Positions 6,590 to 15,271 of a DNA stretch of 42,281 nucleotides are shown here, piece after piece. A model generated the notes under the pieces. The model made no database searches and had not been told where the DNA came from. It saw only the letters and a program-made list of their open reading frames with translations. Each line of letters starts with the position of its first letter. The first letter of the stretch is position 1. This DNA comes from CAYUXU01 sp964489695 (GTDB lineage Bacteria > Bacillota_I > Bacilli_A > Erysipelotrichales > Erysipelotrichaceae). Both the position numbers and the translations under genes were made by a program. The DNA lies in NCBI GenBank assembly GCA_964489695.1, contig CAZAZP010000007.1:1-42281 (forward strand). The letters run 5' to 3'.

Positions 6590-7591
6590 TTGGAATTAAC
6601 GATTAATTTAGCGAGTACCAGTTATAAAATTATTTTAAAAGATGGTTGTTTGACAGAGCTAAATGAGTATGTGACAGTTGGCGATTATATCATTATTACC
6701 GATCACCTGATCCCAAAAGAGTATGTTACGTTAGTGGCTGAGCAATTAAAGACTAATAAAGTAATTACCGTTAAAGCCGGTGAAGCCAGTAAGAGTTTAG
6801 CAACTTATCAAAGTATTGCGGAACAATTGTATGCTTTTGGGACGAAGCGCTCTTCAACCTTAGTGGCATTAGGCGGTGGAGTGATTGGTGACTTGACTGG
6901 ATTTGTCGCAGCGACCTATTTACGTGGAATTAAATATCTCAGCCTCCCGACTTCAACGCTCGCCCAAATTGACAGTAGTATTGGGGGAAAAACCGGTATT
7001 AATTTCTTACAAACGAAAAATATTTTAGGTGCTTTTCATCATCCGAGCTTAGTTTTAATTGATTTTTCACTCTTAGCGACTTTGCCCAAAAGACATTACT
7101 ATAATGGTTTAATTGAAGCTTTGAAAATGGGGATTATATTAGATGAAACCTTATTTAATTTATTAACTGATTTTTCGGCCCCCTTAGCCATTGAAGAAAT
7201 TGTTTATCGTTCATTACTCGGAAAAAAGCAACTCGTTGAACAAGATGAAAAAGAACACTCTATGCGGAAGTTATTAAATTTAGGCCATACCATTGGTCAT
7301 GCGTTAGAGAGCTACTATGACTTTTCTCAGTTATATCATGGCGAAGCCGTCTTATTAGGAATGATTTATTTTAGTGTTTCAGCGCCCATTAGAGCGCAAC
7401 TTTTACCGATTGCGCAACAAATAGGGATCAAGCTTGATCCTGATTTAACTTTTGACAAACTTCTACCTTATATTAAACAAGATAAAAAAGCACAGGCAGA
7501 TAAGTTAACCGTGGTATTAGCGGATCAAATTGGTCAAGCTTATTTAAAAGAACTAAGTTACAGCGCTATCGCTAGGCGGTTTGGGAGGTAA
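6590..7591 (+). CDS. aroB: 3-dehydroquinate synthase
   Basis: 333 residues, slightly short for the family (about 350). It converts DAHP to 3-dehydroquinate with NAD and a divalent metal. Visible motifs are the NAD-binding GGGVIGDLTGFVAATYLRG (residues ~95-113), the metal/active-site ENLM-region equivalent EALKMGIILDE, and the metal-binding LNLGHTIGHALE and HGEAV. The start is TTG 6590 with AGGAG nine bases upstream. It is the first gene of the aro operon after the Phe attenuator. Its last codons contain GGGAGG, the ribosome site of aroC three bases downstream, so the two genes are translationally linked. Confidence 0.97.
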   Translation: MELTINLASTSYKIILKDGCLTELNEYVTVGDYIIITDHLIPKEYVTLVAEQLKTNKVITVKAGEASKSLATYQSIAEQLYAFGTKRSSTLVALGGGVIGDLTGFVAATYLRGIKYLSLPTSTLAQIDSSIGGKTGINFLQTKNILGAFHHPSLVLIDFSLLATLPKRHYYNGLIEALKMGIILDETLFNLLTDFSAPLAIEEIVYRSLLGKKQLVEQDEKEHSMRKLLNLGHTIGHALESYYDFSQLYHGEAVLLGMIYFSVSAPIRAQLLPIAQQIGIKLDPDLTFDKLLPYIKQDKKAQADKLTVVLADQIGQAYLKELSYSAIARRFGR

Positions 7592-7594
7592 AAG

Positions 7595-8689
7595 ATGGCA
7601 GGCAGTTATGGAAATAATCTAAAACTAACAATTTTTGGGGAATCGCATCAGGCTGAAATGGGCTTAACCTTAGATAATTTAGCCCCAGGAATTAAAATTA
7701 ATGAAACTTTTATTAAACAATGTTTAGCCAAACGCCGACCGGTCGCGACAATTGGAACTAGTCGGATTGAAGCAGACGAGTTTCGCATTATCTCTGGTTA
7801 TTATCAAGGTCATACCACTGGGACGCCGTTAACTATTATTGTTAAAAATGAACAACAAAGAAGTACTGATTATGCCAAGCTGAGTGAATATTACCGACCC
7901 TCGCACGCAGATTACACTCAAGACATAAAATATTTGGGCTACCATGATCCGCGTGGTGGTGGGCATTTCTCCGGTCGTTTAACAGTTTTGTTAGTGATTG
8001 CTGGCGCGATTTGTTTAGATATTTTAGCCCAAGCTGATATTTTAATAGCTACCCATATTTTAAAAAGTAAAGATTTTACCGATGACAGTTTTTCAGCTGA
8101 TTTAAGTCAGCTTAAACAACAACTAACAAAATTAAAACAAAGTGATTTTCCAGTTTTAACCACGGGAGAAACTTTAAAGGAACAAATCGCTGCAGTTAAA
8201 AAACAACAAGATTCGATTGGTGGTATTTTAGAAACCGTCGTATTAGGTTTACCAGCTGGGATTGGCGAGCCTTTCTTTAATTCTTTAGAAAGCCAACTGA
8301 GTCATCTAATTTTCAGTATTCCAGCCGTTAAGGGCATTGAATTTGGTTTAGGCTTTGATTTTTATCGTTATTTTGGTTCGGTTGTAAATGATGAGATAAT
8401 TTATGAACATGAAAGCTTTAAAACCAAAACCAATCATAATGGTGGTATCAATGGTGGTATTAGTAATGGCAATCCACTAATTTTTAAAACGGTGATAAAA
8501 CCAACAGCTTCCATTGGAAAACCTCAAGAAATTATTAATCAGGCAACGAAAGTCAGTGAGAAAATGGCGATTGAAGGACGACATGATCCAGCGATTTTTC
8601 CGCGGGCTGCGATTGTGATTGACGGTTTGACCGCTTTTGCGCTCTTAGATTTAATTTATGCCCGTTGGGGATATTTATGGAAAAAATAA
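7595..8689 (+). CDS. aroC: Chorismate synthase
   Basis: 364 residues. It forms chorismate from EPSP with reduced FMN, the last step of the common pathway. Family motifs: GESHQAEMG near the N-terminus, RRPVATIGTSRIE, RPSHADYT, RGGGHFSGRLT, GGINGGISNGNPL and the C-terminal EGRHDPAIFPRA. ATG 7595 follows GGGAGG inside the aroB stop region. Its last 13 bases overlap the aroE-aroK fusion. In the reaction order it is last, but it lies second in the operon. Confidence 0.97.
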   Translation: MAGSYGNNLKLTIFGESHQAEMGLTLDNLAPGIKINETFIKQCLAKRRPVATIGTSRIEADEFRIISGYYQGHTTGTPLTIIVKNEQQRSTDYAKLSEYYRPSHADYTQDIKYLGYHDPRGGGHFSGRLTVLLVIAGAICLDILAQADILIATHILKSKDFTDDSFSADLSQLKQQLTKLKQSDFPVLTTGETLKEQIAAVKKQQDSIGGILETVVLGLPAGIGEPFFNSLESQLSHLIFSIPAVKGIEFGLGFDFYRYFGSVVNDEIIYEHESFKTKTNHNGGINGGISNGNPLIFKTVIKPTASIGKPQEIINQATKVSEKMAIEGRHDPAIFPRAAIVIDGLTAFALLDLIYARWGYLWKK

Positions 8690-9921
8690 GCTACGGTTTA
8701 GTTGGTCATCCCTTAGGGCAGAGCTATTCGGTTTTGATTCATCAAATATTTAAACAGATTCCTTATCAATTATGCGAGTTGACGCCAGCAGAATTTTCAA
8801 CTTTTATCAAAGAACGTAATTTTAAAGGTTTAAATATTACCATTCCATATAAAACAGCTGCTTTAGATCTTTGTGATGGATTGGAAGAATCGGTGATAAT
8901 TAGCGGTAGTTTAAACACCATTGTTAATGATGATGGGCGCTTAATTGGTTATAATACCGATTTACTAGGTTTAAAGTGGTTGCTTTCAGCTTACCAAATT
9001 GATTTAGCGCACGAACATGTCATGATTTTAGGTACGGGTGGTACCAGTAAAACTGCTTTAGCACTGGCAAAGATGCACCAGGCTTTAAGTATTACTCAAG
9101 TATCACGTACGGCTAAACCTAAGACGCTGACTTATAAACAATTAAAAGATCATCCCGCCACAGTCGTGATAAATACTACTCCAGTTGGCATGGCGGGGTT
9201 TGAGGGTAGCATGGAGTTTGATTTAACTTGGTTGCCGCAAGTTAAAATCGTGGTGGATGTTATTTATAACCCGTATCGGACCAACTTAATTTTACAAGCC
9301 CAAGCTTTAAAGCTAAGAGCCTATAATGGTTTATTAATGTTAGTGGCTCAAGCATATTTCGCTACTAAGCTGTTTACGCAAAAAGAACTTGAAACTGAGT
9401 TAATTAAGTCCACTTATCTTACCTTAGCTAAAGCAAAAACTAATATCGTTTTAATTGGTTTACCTGGTTCTGGTAAATCAACGATTGGCCAAGGATTAGG
9501 GCTCAATAAAGAGTTTGTTGATTTTGATCAATTAATTGAAGCTCGGACTGGTTTAACTATTCTTGAAATATTTAAACAATATTCAGAAGAACATTTCCGT
9601 GATTTAGAAACTGCGTTAATTAAAGAGTTAAGTTTAAAAACCAATTTAGTAATTGCTTGCGGTGGTGGTGTAATTGAGCGTCCAATTAATATCACTTATC
9701 TGAAGCAAAATGGTTTTTTGTTTTACTTAAAGAAAACCCCAGAGCAACTAAATTTGACTTATAAACGACCTTTAGTTAATGATTTGGCTGATTTAAAAGC
9801 ATTGGCTAAGCGGCGGGAACCGCTTTATCAACAAGCAGCAGATTATACGATTACTCATCAACCTTACGTTGAGATGATAAAAGAGATTGAGGAATTATAT
9901 GAAACACATTTTGATTATTAA
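8677..9921 (+). CDS. aroEK: Fused shikimate dehydrogenase-shikimate kinase
   Basis: 414 residues. The first ~250 are shikimate dehydrogenase (AroE): SYS shikimate-binding serines in GHPLGQSYSVLIH, the catalytic Lys in LNITIPYKTA, Asp in NTDLLGLKW and the NADP loop LGTGGTSKTA. The last ~155 are shikimate kinase (AroK): Walker A GLPGSGKST, DFDQLIEARTG, FRDLE, CGGGVI and a lid RPLV. They act on consecutive steps (dehydroshikimate to shikimate to shikimate 3-phosphate). A TTG at 8665 is in frame, but ATG 8677 with GGGG six bases upstream is the better start. The frame continues without a break between the halves, so this is a true fusion. Confidence 0.95.
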   Translation: MEKISYGLVGHPLGQSYSVLIHQIFKQIPYQLCELTPAEFSTFIKERNFKGLNITIPYKTAALDLCDGLEESVIISGSLNTIVNDDGRLIGYNTDLLGLKWLLSAYQIDLAHEHVMILGTGGTSKTALALAKMHQALSITQVSRTAKPKTLTYKQLKDHPATVVINTTPVGMAGFEGSMEFDLTWLPQVKIVVDVIYNPYRTNLILQAQALKLRAYNGLLMLVAQAYFATKLFTQKELETELIKSTYLTLAKAKTNIVLIGLPGSGKSTIGQGLGLNKEFVDFDQLIEARTGLTILEIFKQYSEEHFRDLETALIKELSLKTNLVIACGGGVIERPINITYLKQNGFLFYLKKTPEQLNLTYKRPLVNDLADLKALAKRREPLYQQAADYTITHQPYVEMIKEIEELYETHFDY

Positions 9922-10336
9922 TGGCCCAAATCTAAACTTGTTAGGCTTAAGGGAACCAGCTATTTATGGCCATCAAACCTATGAGGAGCTTTGCAGTTTA
10001 ATTAAACAATATGCGATTGATCAAGGTATTGACGTTACTATTAAACAAAGCAATAGCGAAGGGGAGCTGGTAGATTTTATTCAAGCAGCTTATGGCAAGT
10101 TTGCGGGTATTATTATTAACCCCGCTGCTTACACGCACACTAGTATTGCCATATTAGATGCTTTATTAGCGGTGGGATTACCCACAGTTGAAATACATTT
10201 GTCAGATGTTAGCCAACGAGAAAGTTATCGCCAAGTAAGTTATATTAGAGATTACTGTTTAACCACGATTAGTGGCTTAGGGGCTAATGGCTATTTAAAG
10301 GCCATTGCCTATTTGATTAAGGAGCTAGAAAAATGA
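9899..10336 (+). CDS. aroQ: 3-dehydroquinate dehydratase, type II
   Basis: 145 residues, the usual length for the small dodecameric type II enzyme that dehydrates 3-dehydroquinate. Motifs: INGPNLNLLGLREP at the N-terminus with the flexible-loop Arg, the catalytic Tyr in AIYGHQTYEEL, QSNSEGELVD, INPAAYTHTS and the catalytic His in VEIHLSDVSQRE. ATG 9899 is preferred over TTG 9887: GAGG (9889-9892) is properly spaced for the ATG. It overlaps the end of aroEK by 23 bases, and its own end overlaps the DAHP synthase gene by 4. Confidence 0.96.
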   Translation: MKHILIINGPNLNLLGLREPAIYGHQTYEELCSLIKQYAIDQGIDVTIKQSNSEGELVDFIQAAYGKFAGIIINPAAYTHTSIAILDALLAVGLPTVEIHLSDVSQRESYRQVSYIRDYCLTTISGLGANGYLKAIAYLIKELEK

Positions 10337-11349
10337 TTATTACATTAAGAGAAACAACAACCGAAACACAAAAAGATGAGATTATTGCTTATATTGAGCA
10401 ATTCGGGGTAAAAGTCAGTGTAATTACCGGGGCGATGGTTAGTGTCATTGGTTTAGTGGGGGATACTTCCGCGATTGATATTAAAGCTTTAGCAGCGTTC
10501 CATTTTGTTAAAGATGTTCAAAGAATTGCGGAACCTTATAAAAAAGCCAATCGTCAATTTCATCCGTTAGATACGATTGTGGACGTGGCTGGAATCAAAA
10601 TTGGTCAAAGTGAAGCGATTGCGATTATTGGTGGCCCTTGTTCAGTTGAAACCGAAGAATTATTAGCTGAAACGGCCCAAGCAATCAAGCAATCAGGTGC
10701 TCATTTCTTACGTGGTGGGGCATTTAAACCGCGCACTTCGCCATACTCTTTTCAGGGTCACGGAGTTTTGGGCTTACAATACTTACATCAAATGAAAGAA
10801 AAATATGGTTTACCCGTAGTTAGCGAGATTATGGATGCGACACTTTTACCAGAGTTTGAAAAATATGTTGACTTGATTCAGGTTGGTGCCCGCAATATGC
10901 AAAACTTTGAGCTTTTAAAAGCCTTAGGTAAAAGTAGTAAACCAATTTTATTAAAACGTGGTTTTGCTAATACGATCGAAGAATGGTTAATGTCCGCGGA
11001 ATACATTATGACCAGCGGAAATTCAAATGTGATTTTATGTGAACGCGGAATTCGAACTTTTGAAACAGCGACGAGAAACACCTTAGATCTTAGTGTGATT
11101 CCGTTAATTAAACGCAAGAGCCATTTGCCAATTATCATCGATCCTTCTCACGCAACTGGTGACTGGCGTTTAGTAGAAGCCTTATCTTTAGCCGCGATTG
11201 CGGCGGGGACAGATGGTTTAATTATTGAAGTGCATAATCAACCAGAAAAAGCTTATAGTGATGGCGCTCAATCGTTAACTTATCAAAATTTCGCTCGTTT
11301 GATTGAAAAGGGACGAAAAATTGCGGAAGTAGTGGGTCGGAATATTTAA
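10333..11349 (+). CDS. aroF: DAHP synthase, type I-beta with N-terminal regulatory domain
   Basis: 338 residues. It condenses PEP and erythrose 4-phosphate, the entry step of the pathway. Residues ~1-70 form the ferredoxin-like regulatory domain seen in Thermotoga maritima-type enzymes, where Tyr/Phe bind (MIITLRETTTETQKDEIIAY). The TIM barrel follows with IIGGPCSVETEE, RGGAFKPRTSPYSFQG, LLKRGF, CERGIRTFE and the metal-binding DPSHATG. Start ATG 10333 overlaps aroQ by 4 bases. Allosteric control by aromatic amino acids is likely from the N-domain but not proven. The symbol follows common usage for this subtype. Confidence 0.95.
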   Translation: MIITLRETTTETQKDEIIAYIEQFGVKVSVITGAMVSVIGLVGDTSAIDIKALAAFHFVKDVQRIAEPYKKANRQFHPLDTIVDVAGIKIGQSEAIAIIGGPCSVETEELLAETAQAIKQSGAHFLRGGAFKPRTSPYSFQGHGVLGLQYLHQMKEKYGLPVVSEIMDATLLPEFEKYVDLIQVGARNMQNFELLKALGKSSKPILLKRGFANTIEEWLMSAEYIMTSGNSNVILCERGIRTFETATRNTLDLSVIPLIKRKSHLPIIIDPSHATGDWRLVEALSLAAIAAGTDGLIIEVHNQPEKAYSDGAQSLTYQNFARLIEKGRKIAEVVGRNI

Positions 11350-12611
11350 TGTTGGCCAAAGTCTATCCTGGGGTAGCTCAAGGGACGATAAAAATTCCAA
11401 CTAGTAAAAGCTTAGCGCATCGGGCCATTATTTGCGCGAGCTTAGCTAATGGGACAAGTCGGATTAAAGAAGTTAATTTTAGCCAGGATATTTTAAAAAC
11501 AATCGCTGCGATGCAACAAATTGGAGCACAAATCAATAGAGTTGAGTCCGATTTAATTATCACTGGGGTTAGTCAACCAAAATTTAATGAATTAACCCTT
11601 GATTGTTATGAATCGGGCTCAACGTTACGTTTTTTAATTCCACTGGCTGCGATCTTCGCAAAGCAAGTTAATTTTACTGGTCAAGCGGGTCTTTTTAAGC
11701 GACCTAATAGTGTCTATGAAAAGATCTTTTTAAAGCAGGGTTTATCATTTAAACAAACTGCCACCGGAATTACCTTAACTGGACCCTTAAAAGCGGGTGA
11801 ATATCTAATTGCTGAAAATATAAGTAGTCAATTTGTTAGTGGCTTATTAATGGCTTTACCGCTTTTAGCTGGTGATAGTCAAATTAAAATCACTGTTCCG
11901 CTGGATTCTCAACCGTATTTAGCTTTAACTTTAGCGGTTTTAAAACACTTTAGTATTTTCATAAAAAAACAAGCGAATAGCTATTACATTGCTGGTAAAC
12001 AACAATATCAAGCACAAGATTACCAAGTTGAAACTGATTATTCACAATTAGCATTTTTTGCGGTTTTAGCAGCGATTAATGCACCACTAGAAATACTTAC
12101 TAATACGAAACAAACCCTCCAAGGTGACGCTCATATTTTAAACTTTTTAAAAGAATTTGGTGCTAGTGTTTTGGAAACTAAGCAGGGTTATTTGATTAGC
12201 CCAGCTCATCAAGCAGCAGTGAGCTTTGATCTGAAGGATTGTCCTGATTTAGGCCCGATTTTATTAATCTTAGGGACACAAAGTCCAGCGCTGACGTTAA
12301 CAAATGTTGCGAGGTTGCGCTTTAAGGAGTCCGATCGTTTATTAGCCATGGAAAATGCTTTGACTTTATTAGGCTATCAACTTACTGTTAGTGAAAATGA
12401 AGTCACGATCTCTCAGAAAAAAAGTCCGACCCAAAGCTTTAACGTACCAGGAGCTAACGATCATCGGATTGTGATGAGCTTAGCAATTTTAGCGACGATT
12501 AGCACTCAACCTGTAACAATTACAACAGCGGAAGCAATTTCGAAGTCTTATCCCCATTTTTTTACTGATTTAGCGAGACTACAAATAAAAGTAGAAACAA
12601 TTGAGCGTTAA
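11349..12611 (+). CDS. aroA: EPSP synthase (3-phosphoshikimate 1-carboxyvinyltransferase)
   Basis: 420 residues. It transfers enolpyruvate from PEP to shikimate 3-phosphate. Motifs: PTSKSLAHRAIICASLA (PEP/S3P-binding Lys and Arg near the start), ESGSTLRFLIPLAA, RLRFKESDRLLAM and ANDHRIVMSLAI. The ATG at 11349 shares bases with the DAHP synthase stop (TAATG), so translation is coupled. It is the last gene of the operon; no clear intrinsic terminator follows, and a new promoter begins 12 bases after the stop. Confidence 0.96.
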   Translation: MLAKVYPGVAQGTIKIPTSKSLAHRAIICASLANGTSRIKEVNFSQDILKTIAAMQQIGAQINRVESDLIITGVSQPKFNELTLDCYESGSTLRFLIPLAAIFAKQVNFTGQAGLFKRPNSVYEKIFLKQGLSFKQTATGITLTGPLKAGEYLIAENISSQFVSGLLMALPLLAGDSQIKITVPLDSQPYLALTLAVLKHFSIFIKKQANSYYIAGKQQYQAQDYQVETDYSQLAFFAVLAAINAPLEILTNTKQTLQGDAHILNFLKEFGASVLETKQGYLISPAHQAAVSFDLKDCPDLGPILLILGTQSPALTLTNVARLRFKESDRLLAMENALTLLGYQLTVSENEVTISQKKSPTQSFNVPGANDHRIVMSLAILATISTQPVTITTAEAISKSYPHFFTDLARLQIKVETIER

Positions 12612-12622
12612 AAGAGCGTAAC

Positions 12623-12651
12623 TTGAAATCATAGTTGGTTTCAGTTATATT
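12623..12651 (+). promoter_or_regulatory. Promoter of DUF4332 gene
   Basis: TTGAAA (12623-12628), 17 bases, TATATT (12646-12651); start near 12658. This separates the small DUF4332 gene from the aro operon. Confidence 0.65.
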
Positions 12652-12683
12652 GAAAGTAGATAATAAAGGAGATTATAATCATT

Positions 12684-13085
12684 ATGAAATTACAAACAAT
12701 TGAAGATATTGGGCCAGTTTACGAAGGTAAACTAATGGCGGTCGGAATTAACTCGGTTGAAGCTTTACTTGATGCTTGCTCAACTAAAAAAGAACGCGAT
12801 GATTTAGCTTTAAAAACGGGTATTTCTGGTAAAAGAATCTTACGTTGGGCTAACCATGCTGATTTATTTAGAATTAAAGTGGTAGCTGGTGAGTTTTCCG
12901 AACTACTTGAAGCTTCCGGAGTTGACACTGTTGTAGAATTAGCGATGCGTAATCCAGCTAACTTAGCTGCTAAAATGGCGGAAGTAAATGAAGTTAAAAA
13001 ATTAACGCGCCGCGTGCCAGTTGAAAGTCAAATTGCTGATTGGGTAGAACAAGCTAAAGCTTTACCACGTAAATTATTTTATTAA
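12684..13085 (+). CDS. DUF4332 domain protein
   Basis: 133 residues filled by a DUF4332 domain: two helix-hairpin-helix-like halves (IEDIGPVYEGKLMAVGI and LLEASGVDTVVELAMRNP), WANHADLFRIK in the middle and a C-terminal IADWVEQAKALPRKLFY. The HhH-like motifs hint at DNA contact or protein-protein interaction, but no function is established for the family that I know. AAAGGAG lies about 12 bases before ATG 12684, a little far. Its end overlaps the convergent phosphodiesterase gene by 4 bases. A good promoter sits 33 bases upstream, so it is likely transcribed alone. Confidence 0.85.
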   Translation: MKLQTIEDIGPVYEGKLMAVGINSVEALLDACSTKKERDDLALKTGISGKRILRWANHADLFRIKVVAGEFSELLEASGVDTVVELAMRNPANLAAKMAEVNEVKKLTRRVPVESQIADWVEQAKALPRKLFY

Positions 13086-13882
13086 ATTATAAAGTTTTCA
13101 AAAATTATAGAATTAGTTGGAAAGAGCAGATTAAACTCTGCTTTTTTATTGATGGTCCAAACAACCAGCGGTGCTTGAAAGAGTTTTTGTTGGACTAAAA
13201 CGGTAAAGCGTTTTAAGTAAGGATACTCATAAGCAATAAAATCAGGTCGCGATAAAAAATTTAATAATAATCTTTCTAACGCCCACCCAAGTAGAGGCTC
13301 AACGTCTCCTGGTTGAAATTTAGTCGCTAATTGGCCCCGCACAATCGATGGTTGATGTTGGCGGTACCAGTTTAAAGCCATTGGATTAAACGACTCGATA
13401 CAGTATTGACCAGAATAAGTTGCTAAAATCGCAGCGGTAAGTTTGGTGGTTAAACAATCTTTACCAGGTTGCTTAATTTCGATGATTAAGGGCACCTGTT
13501 TATCAACTAAGGCTAAGACATCAGTCAACAAGGGAATCTTTTGGTCAGTGTCAAATAAGCGATAGGTTTGTAGTTCAGCATAATCACAAGCCACTATATC
13601 TTTTGCTACCCCACAAACCCGAAGCAGATTATAATCATGAAACACCACAATTTGTTGGTCTTTTGTGATTTGAACATCTAATTCAATTCCATAATGGTGT
13701 TTGATTGCTAATTCAAAGGCCAATAAACTGTTTTCGGGGATTGCCTTTTTACGTTGATGTAAGCCACGATGAGCATAATTGAACTCTTTAAAAGCATTAA
13801 ATCGAGCTGATCCCTGGAGATTTGGTTTAACTAGCCATAAATAGATTAGTACTACACTTAAAAAGGCCAGAATAAATCCCAT
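13082..13882 (-). CDS. Glycerophosphodiester phosphodiesterase family protein
   Basis: 266 residues. One N-terminal membrane segment (LAFLSVVLIYLWLV) is followed by a GDPD TIM barrel. The catalytic signature is present: AHRGLHQ, PENSLLAFELAI, GIELDVQITKD and VVFHD. Later IEIKQPG and ESFNP also fit. It would hydrolyse glycerophosphodiesters to glycerol 3-phosphate and an alcohol at the membrane face. Start ATG 13882 shares its A with the stop of the upstream MFS gene, so the two are likely co-transcribed and the transporter may move a related substrate (inference). Confidence 0.9.
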   Translation of the reverse strand: MGFILAFLSVVLIYLWLVKPNLQGSARFNAFKEFNYAHRGLHQRKKAIPENSLLAFELAIKHHYGIELDVQITKDQQIVVFHDYNLLRVCGVAKDIVACDYAELQTYRLFDTDQKIPLLTDVLALVDKQVPLIIEIKQPGKDCLTTKLTAAILATYSGQYCIESFNPMALNWYRQHQPSIVRGQLATKFQPGDVEPLLGWALERLLLNFLSRPDFIAYEYPYLKRFTVLVQQKLFQAPLVVWTINKKAEFNLLFPTNSIIFENFII

Positions 13883-15126
13883 TAATCAAAATCCTCAAAT
13901 GCTTCTAAACCACTTTTAACGCTGGGTTTATTATCACCATGTTTGACTTGGGTCATGGTTAAAAAGGCGAGTAAGGTAAAGATTGTGGCGTAGGGGAATA
14001 AGATCCGATAACCAAAAAATTGAATTAAATAACCAGAAATTATTGGCGTAATAACTTGTGCTGACATCGAAAAAGTATAGTAATAACCAGTATATTTACC
14101 GATATCACCACTTTGACTCATTTCAACGACCATTGGGTAAGAGTTAACATTAATCATGGCCCAAGCCACTCCAACTAACGCCAAGATAATATTGATAAAG
14201 CTGGTATAAACAGTAATAAACGTGACGCTAAACCAAGCGCTTGCTAATAAAATAACTCCAGCTAAAATAACTTTCTTCCGTCCAATTTTTGATGAGATAA
14301 TGCCAATTGGTAAAAAAGCAATAATCGAAGAAATCGTCGCAACAAGTAGGGGTGAAGAATAATCTTTTAGATTAAAGACGTTATCCGCATAGCGCGAAAA
14401 AGCAGTAGTAACGGCATTATAGCCAATAAACCAAAACGCGACCGATAATAACAAAAAGACTAAACTCCGAAAGACCGGTTTGGGTAATTTATGTGAGCCA
14501 CTTTGAGCAGTTTCTGCTTCAGAATCAGCTAAAGCGAGTTTATTTTCATTAATATTTAAAACTAAGATTGTAACGGATAAAACCATAATTAAAGCTACCG
14601 CTAAAAAGATTTTCCAATAATTATCATTTTGGCCTTGGAGTAGTAATTTAATGATTAATAAGGCTAAAATACCCCCAACTGCTCCCATTAAGTTAATAAT
14701 CGCATTGGCTTTTGAGCGAAATGGTTTTGGCGTCACATCTGGCATTAACGCGACGGCTGGAGAGCGATATGCTGACATTGCAAGTAATGTGATGGATAAA
14801 GCTATTATAAATAATGGAAAGCTTTGCCAGTTCGCACCTAAGGGAATTAGCACCATAAAGAAACTCGCAATGGCGGTACCTACGATAATAAACGGCATTC
14901 GTTTACCAAAGCGAGTTTTGGTTCGGTCGGATAAAGCTCCAAACATTGGTAACATAAATAAAGCTAAGATATTGTCAACTGACATAATAATGCCAATTAA
15001 ACCGGCCCCTAAATTAAATTTATCTTCTAAAAGAATGGGAACTGCATTATCGTAGAGCTGCCAGAAAGCTGAAATAGAGAGAAAGGCTAACCCAACAATA
15101 ATTGTGCGTTTTTGATTAAGTTTCAT
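13882..15126 (-). CDS. MFS transporter (GPH/SLC45-like)
   Basis: 414 residues with about 12 membrane segments. The stretch DNILALFMLPMFGALSDRTKTRFGKRMP near the N-terminus matches the loop 2-3 motif of the sugar-cation/SLC45-like MFS group, and DVTPKPFRSKANAI is typical of it. A GTG at 15138 would add four residues but lacks a spaced ribosome site; ATG 15126 is preferred, although its ribosome site (AAAGTGA) is weak. It is followed directly by the phosphodiesterase gene. Substrate is unknown; a sugar or glycoside is a reasonable guess. Confidence 0.85.
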   Translation of the reverse strand: MKLNQKRTIIVGLAFLSISAFWQLYDNAVPILLEDKFNLGAGLIGIIMSVDNILALFMLPMFGALSDRTKTRFGKRMPFIIVGTAIASFFMVLIPLGANWQSFPLFIIALSITLLAMSAYRSPAVALMPDVTPKPFRSKANAIINLMGAVGGILALLIIKLLLQGQNDNYWKIFLAVALIMVLSVTILVLNINENKLALADSEAETAQSGSHKLPKPVFRSLVFLLLSVAFWFIGYNAVTTAFSRYADNVFNLKDYSSPLLVATISSIIAFLPIGIISSKIGRKKVILAGVILLASAWFSVTFITVYTSFINIILALVGVAWAMINVNSYPMVVEMSQSGDIGKYTGYYYTFSMSAQVITPIISGYLIQFFGYRILFPYATIFTLLAFLTMTQVKHGDNKPSVKSGLEAFEDFD

Positions 15127-15155
15127 GATATCGTTCACTTTCTATAACTGAGATT

Positions 15156-15184
15156 AGCGTACCAAAATTTTAAGCAAGTGTAAA
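15156..15184 (-). promoter_or_regulatory. Promoter of MFS-GDPD operon
   Basis: Minus strand TTTACA (15179-15184), 17-base spacer, TACGCT (15156-15161) preceded by TGG. The extended -10 helps a weak hexamer. Start near 15149. Confidence 0.4.
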
Positions 15185-15210
15185 GATTACCACTAAAACA
15201 TCGCAGCTAA

Positions 15211-15242
15211 ATAAAAAAATATCACCAGCGATGATGATATTT
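15211..15242 (-). terminator. Terminator after CBS-pyrophosphatase gene
   Basis: Minus-strand stem of 11 pairs (15232-15242 with 15217-15227, one G-U), tetraloop TCGC, then a T-run to 15211. It stands 29 bases after the pyrophosphatase stop. Confidence 0.85.
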
Positions 15243-15271
15243 ATGTTATTTATTTCCAAGTATTTTTTTAG

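Noticed and set aside
6445..6590. T-box leader upstream of aroB
   Set aside because: No T-box core (TGGNACCGCG) or specifier stem-loop; the leader is too short and a Phe-rich peptide explains it better.
14651..15055. 134-codon plus-strand frame inside the MFS gene
   Set aside because: Shadow of the real minus-strand transporter; no ribosome site, no family resemblance.
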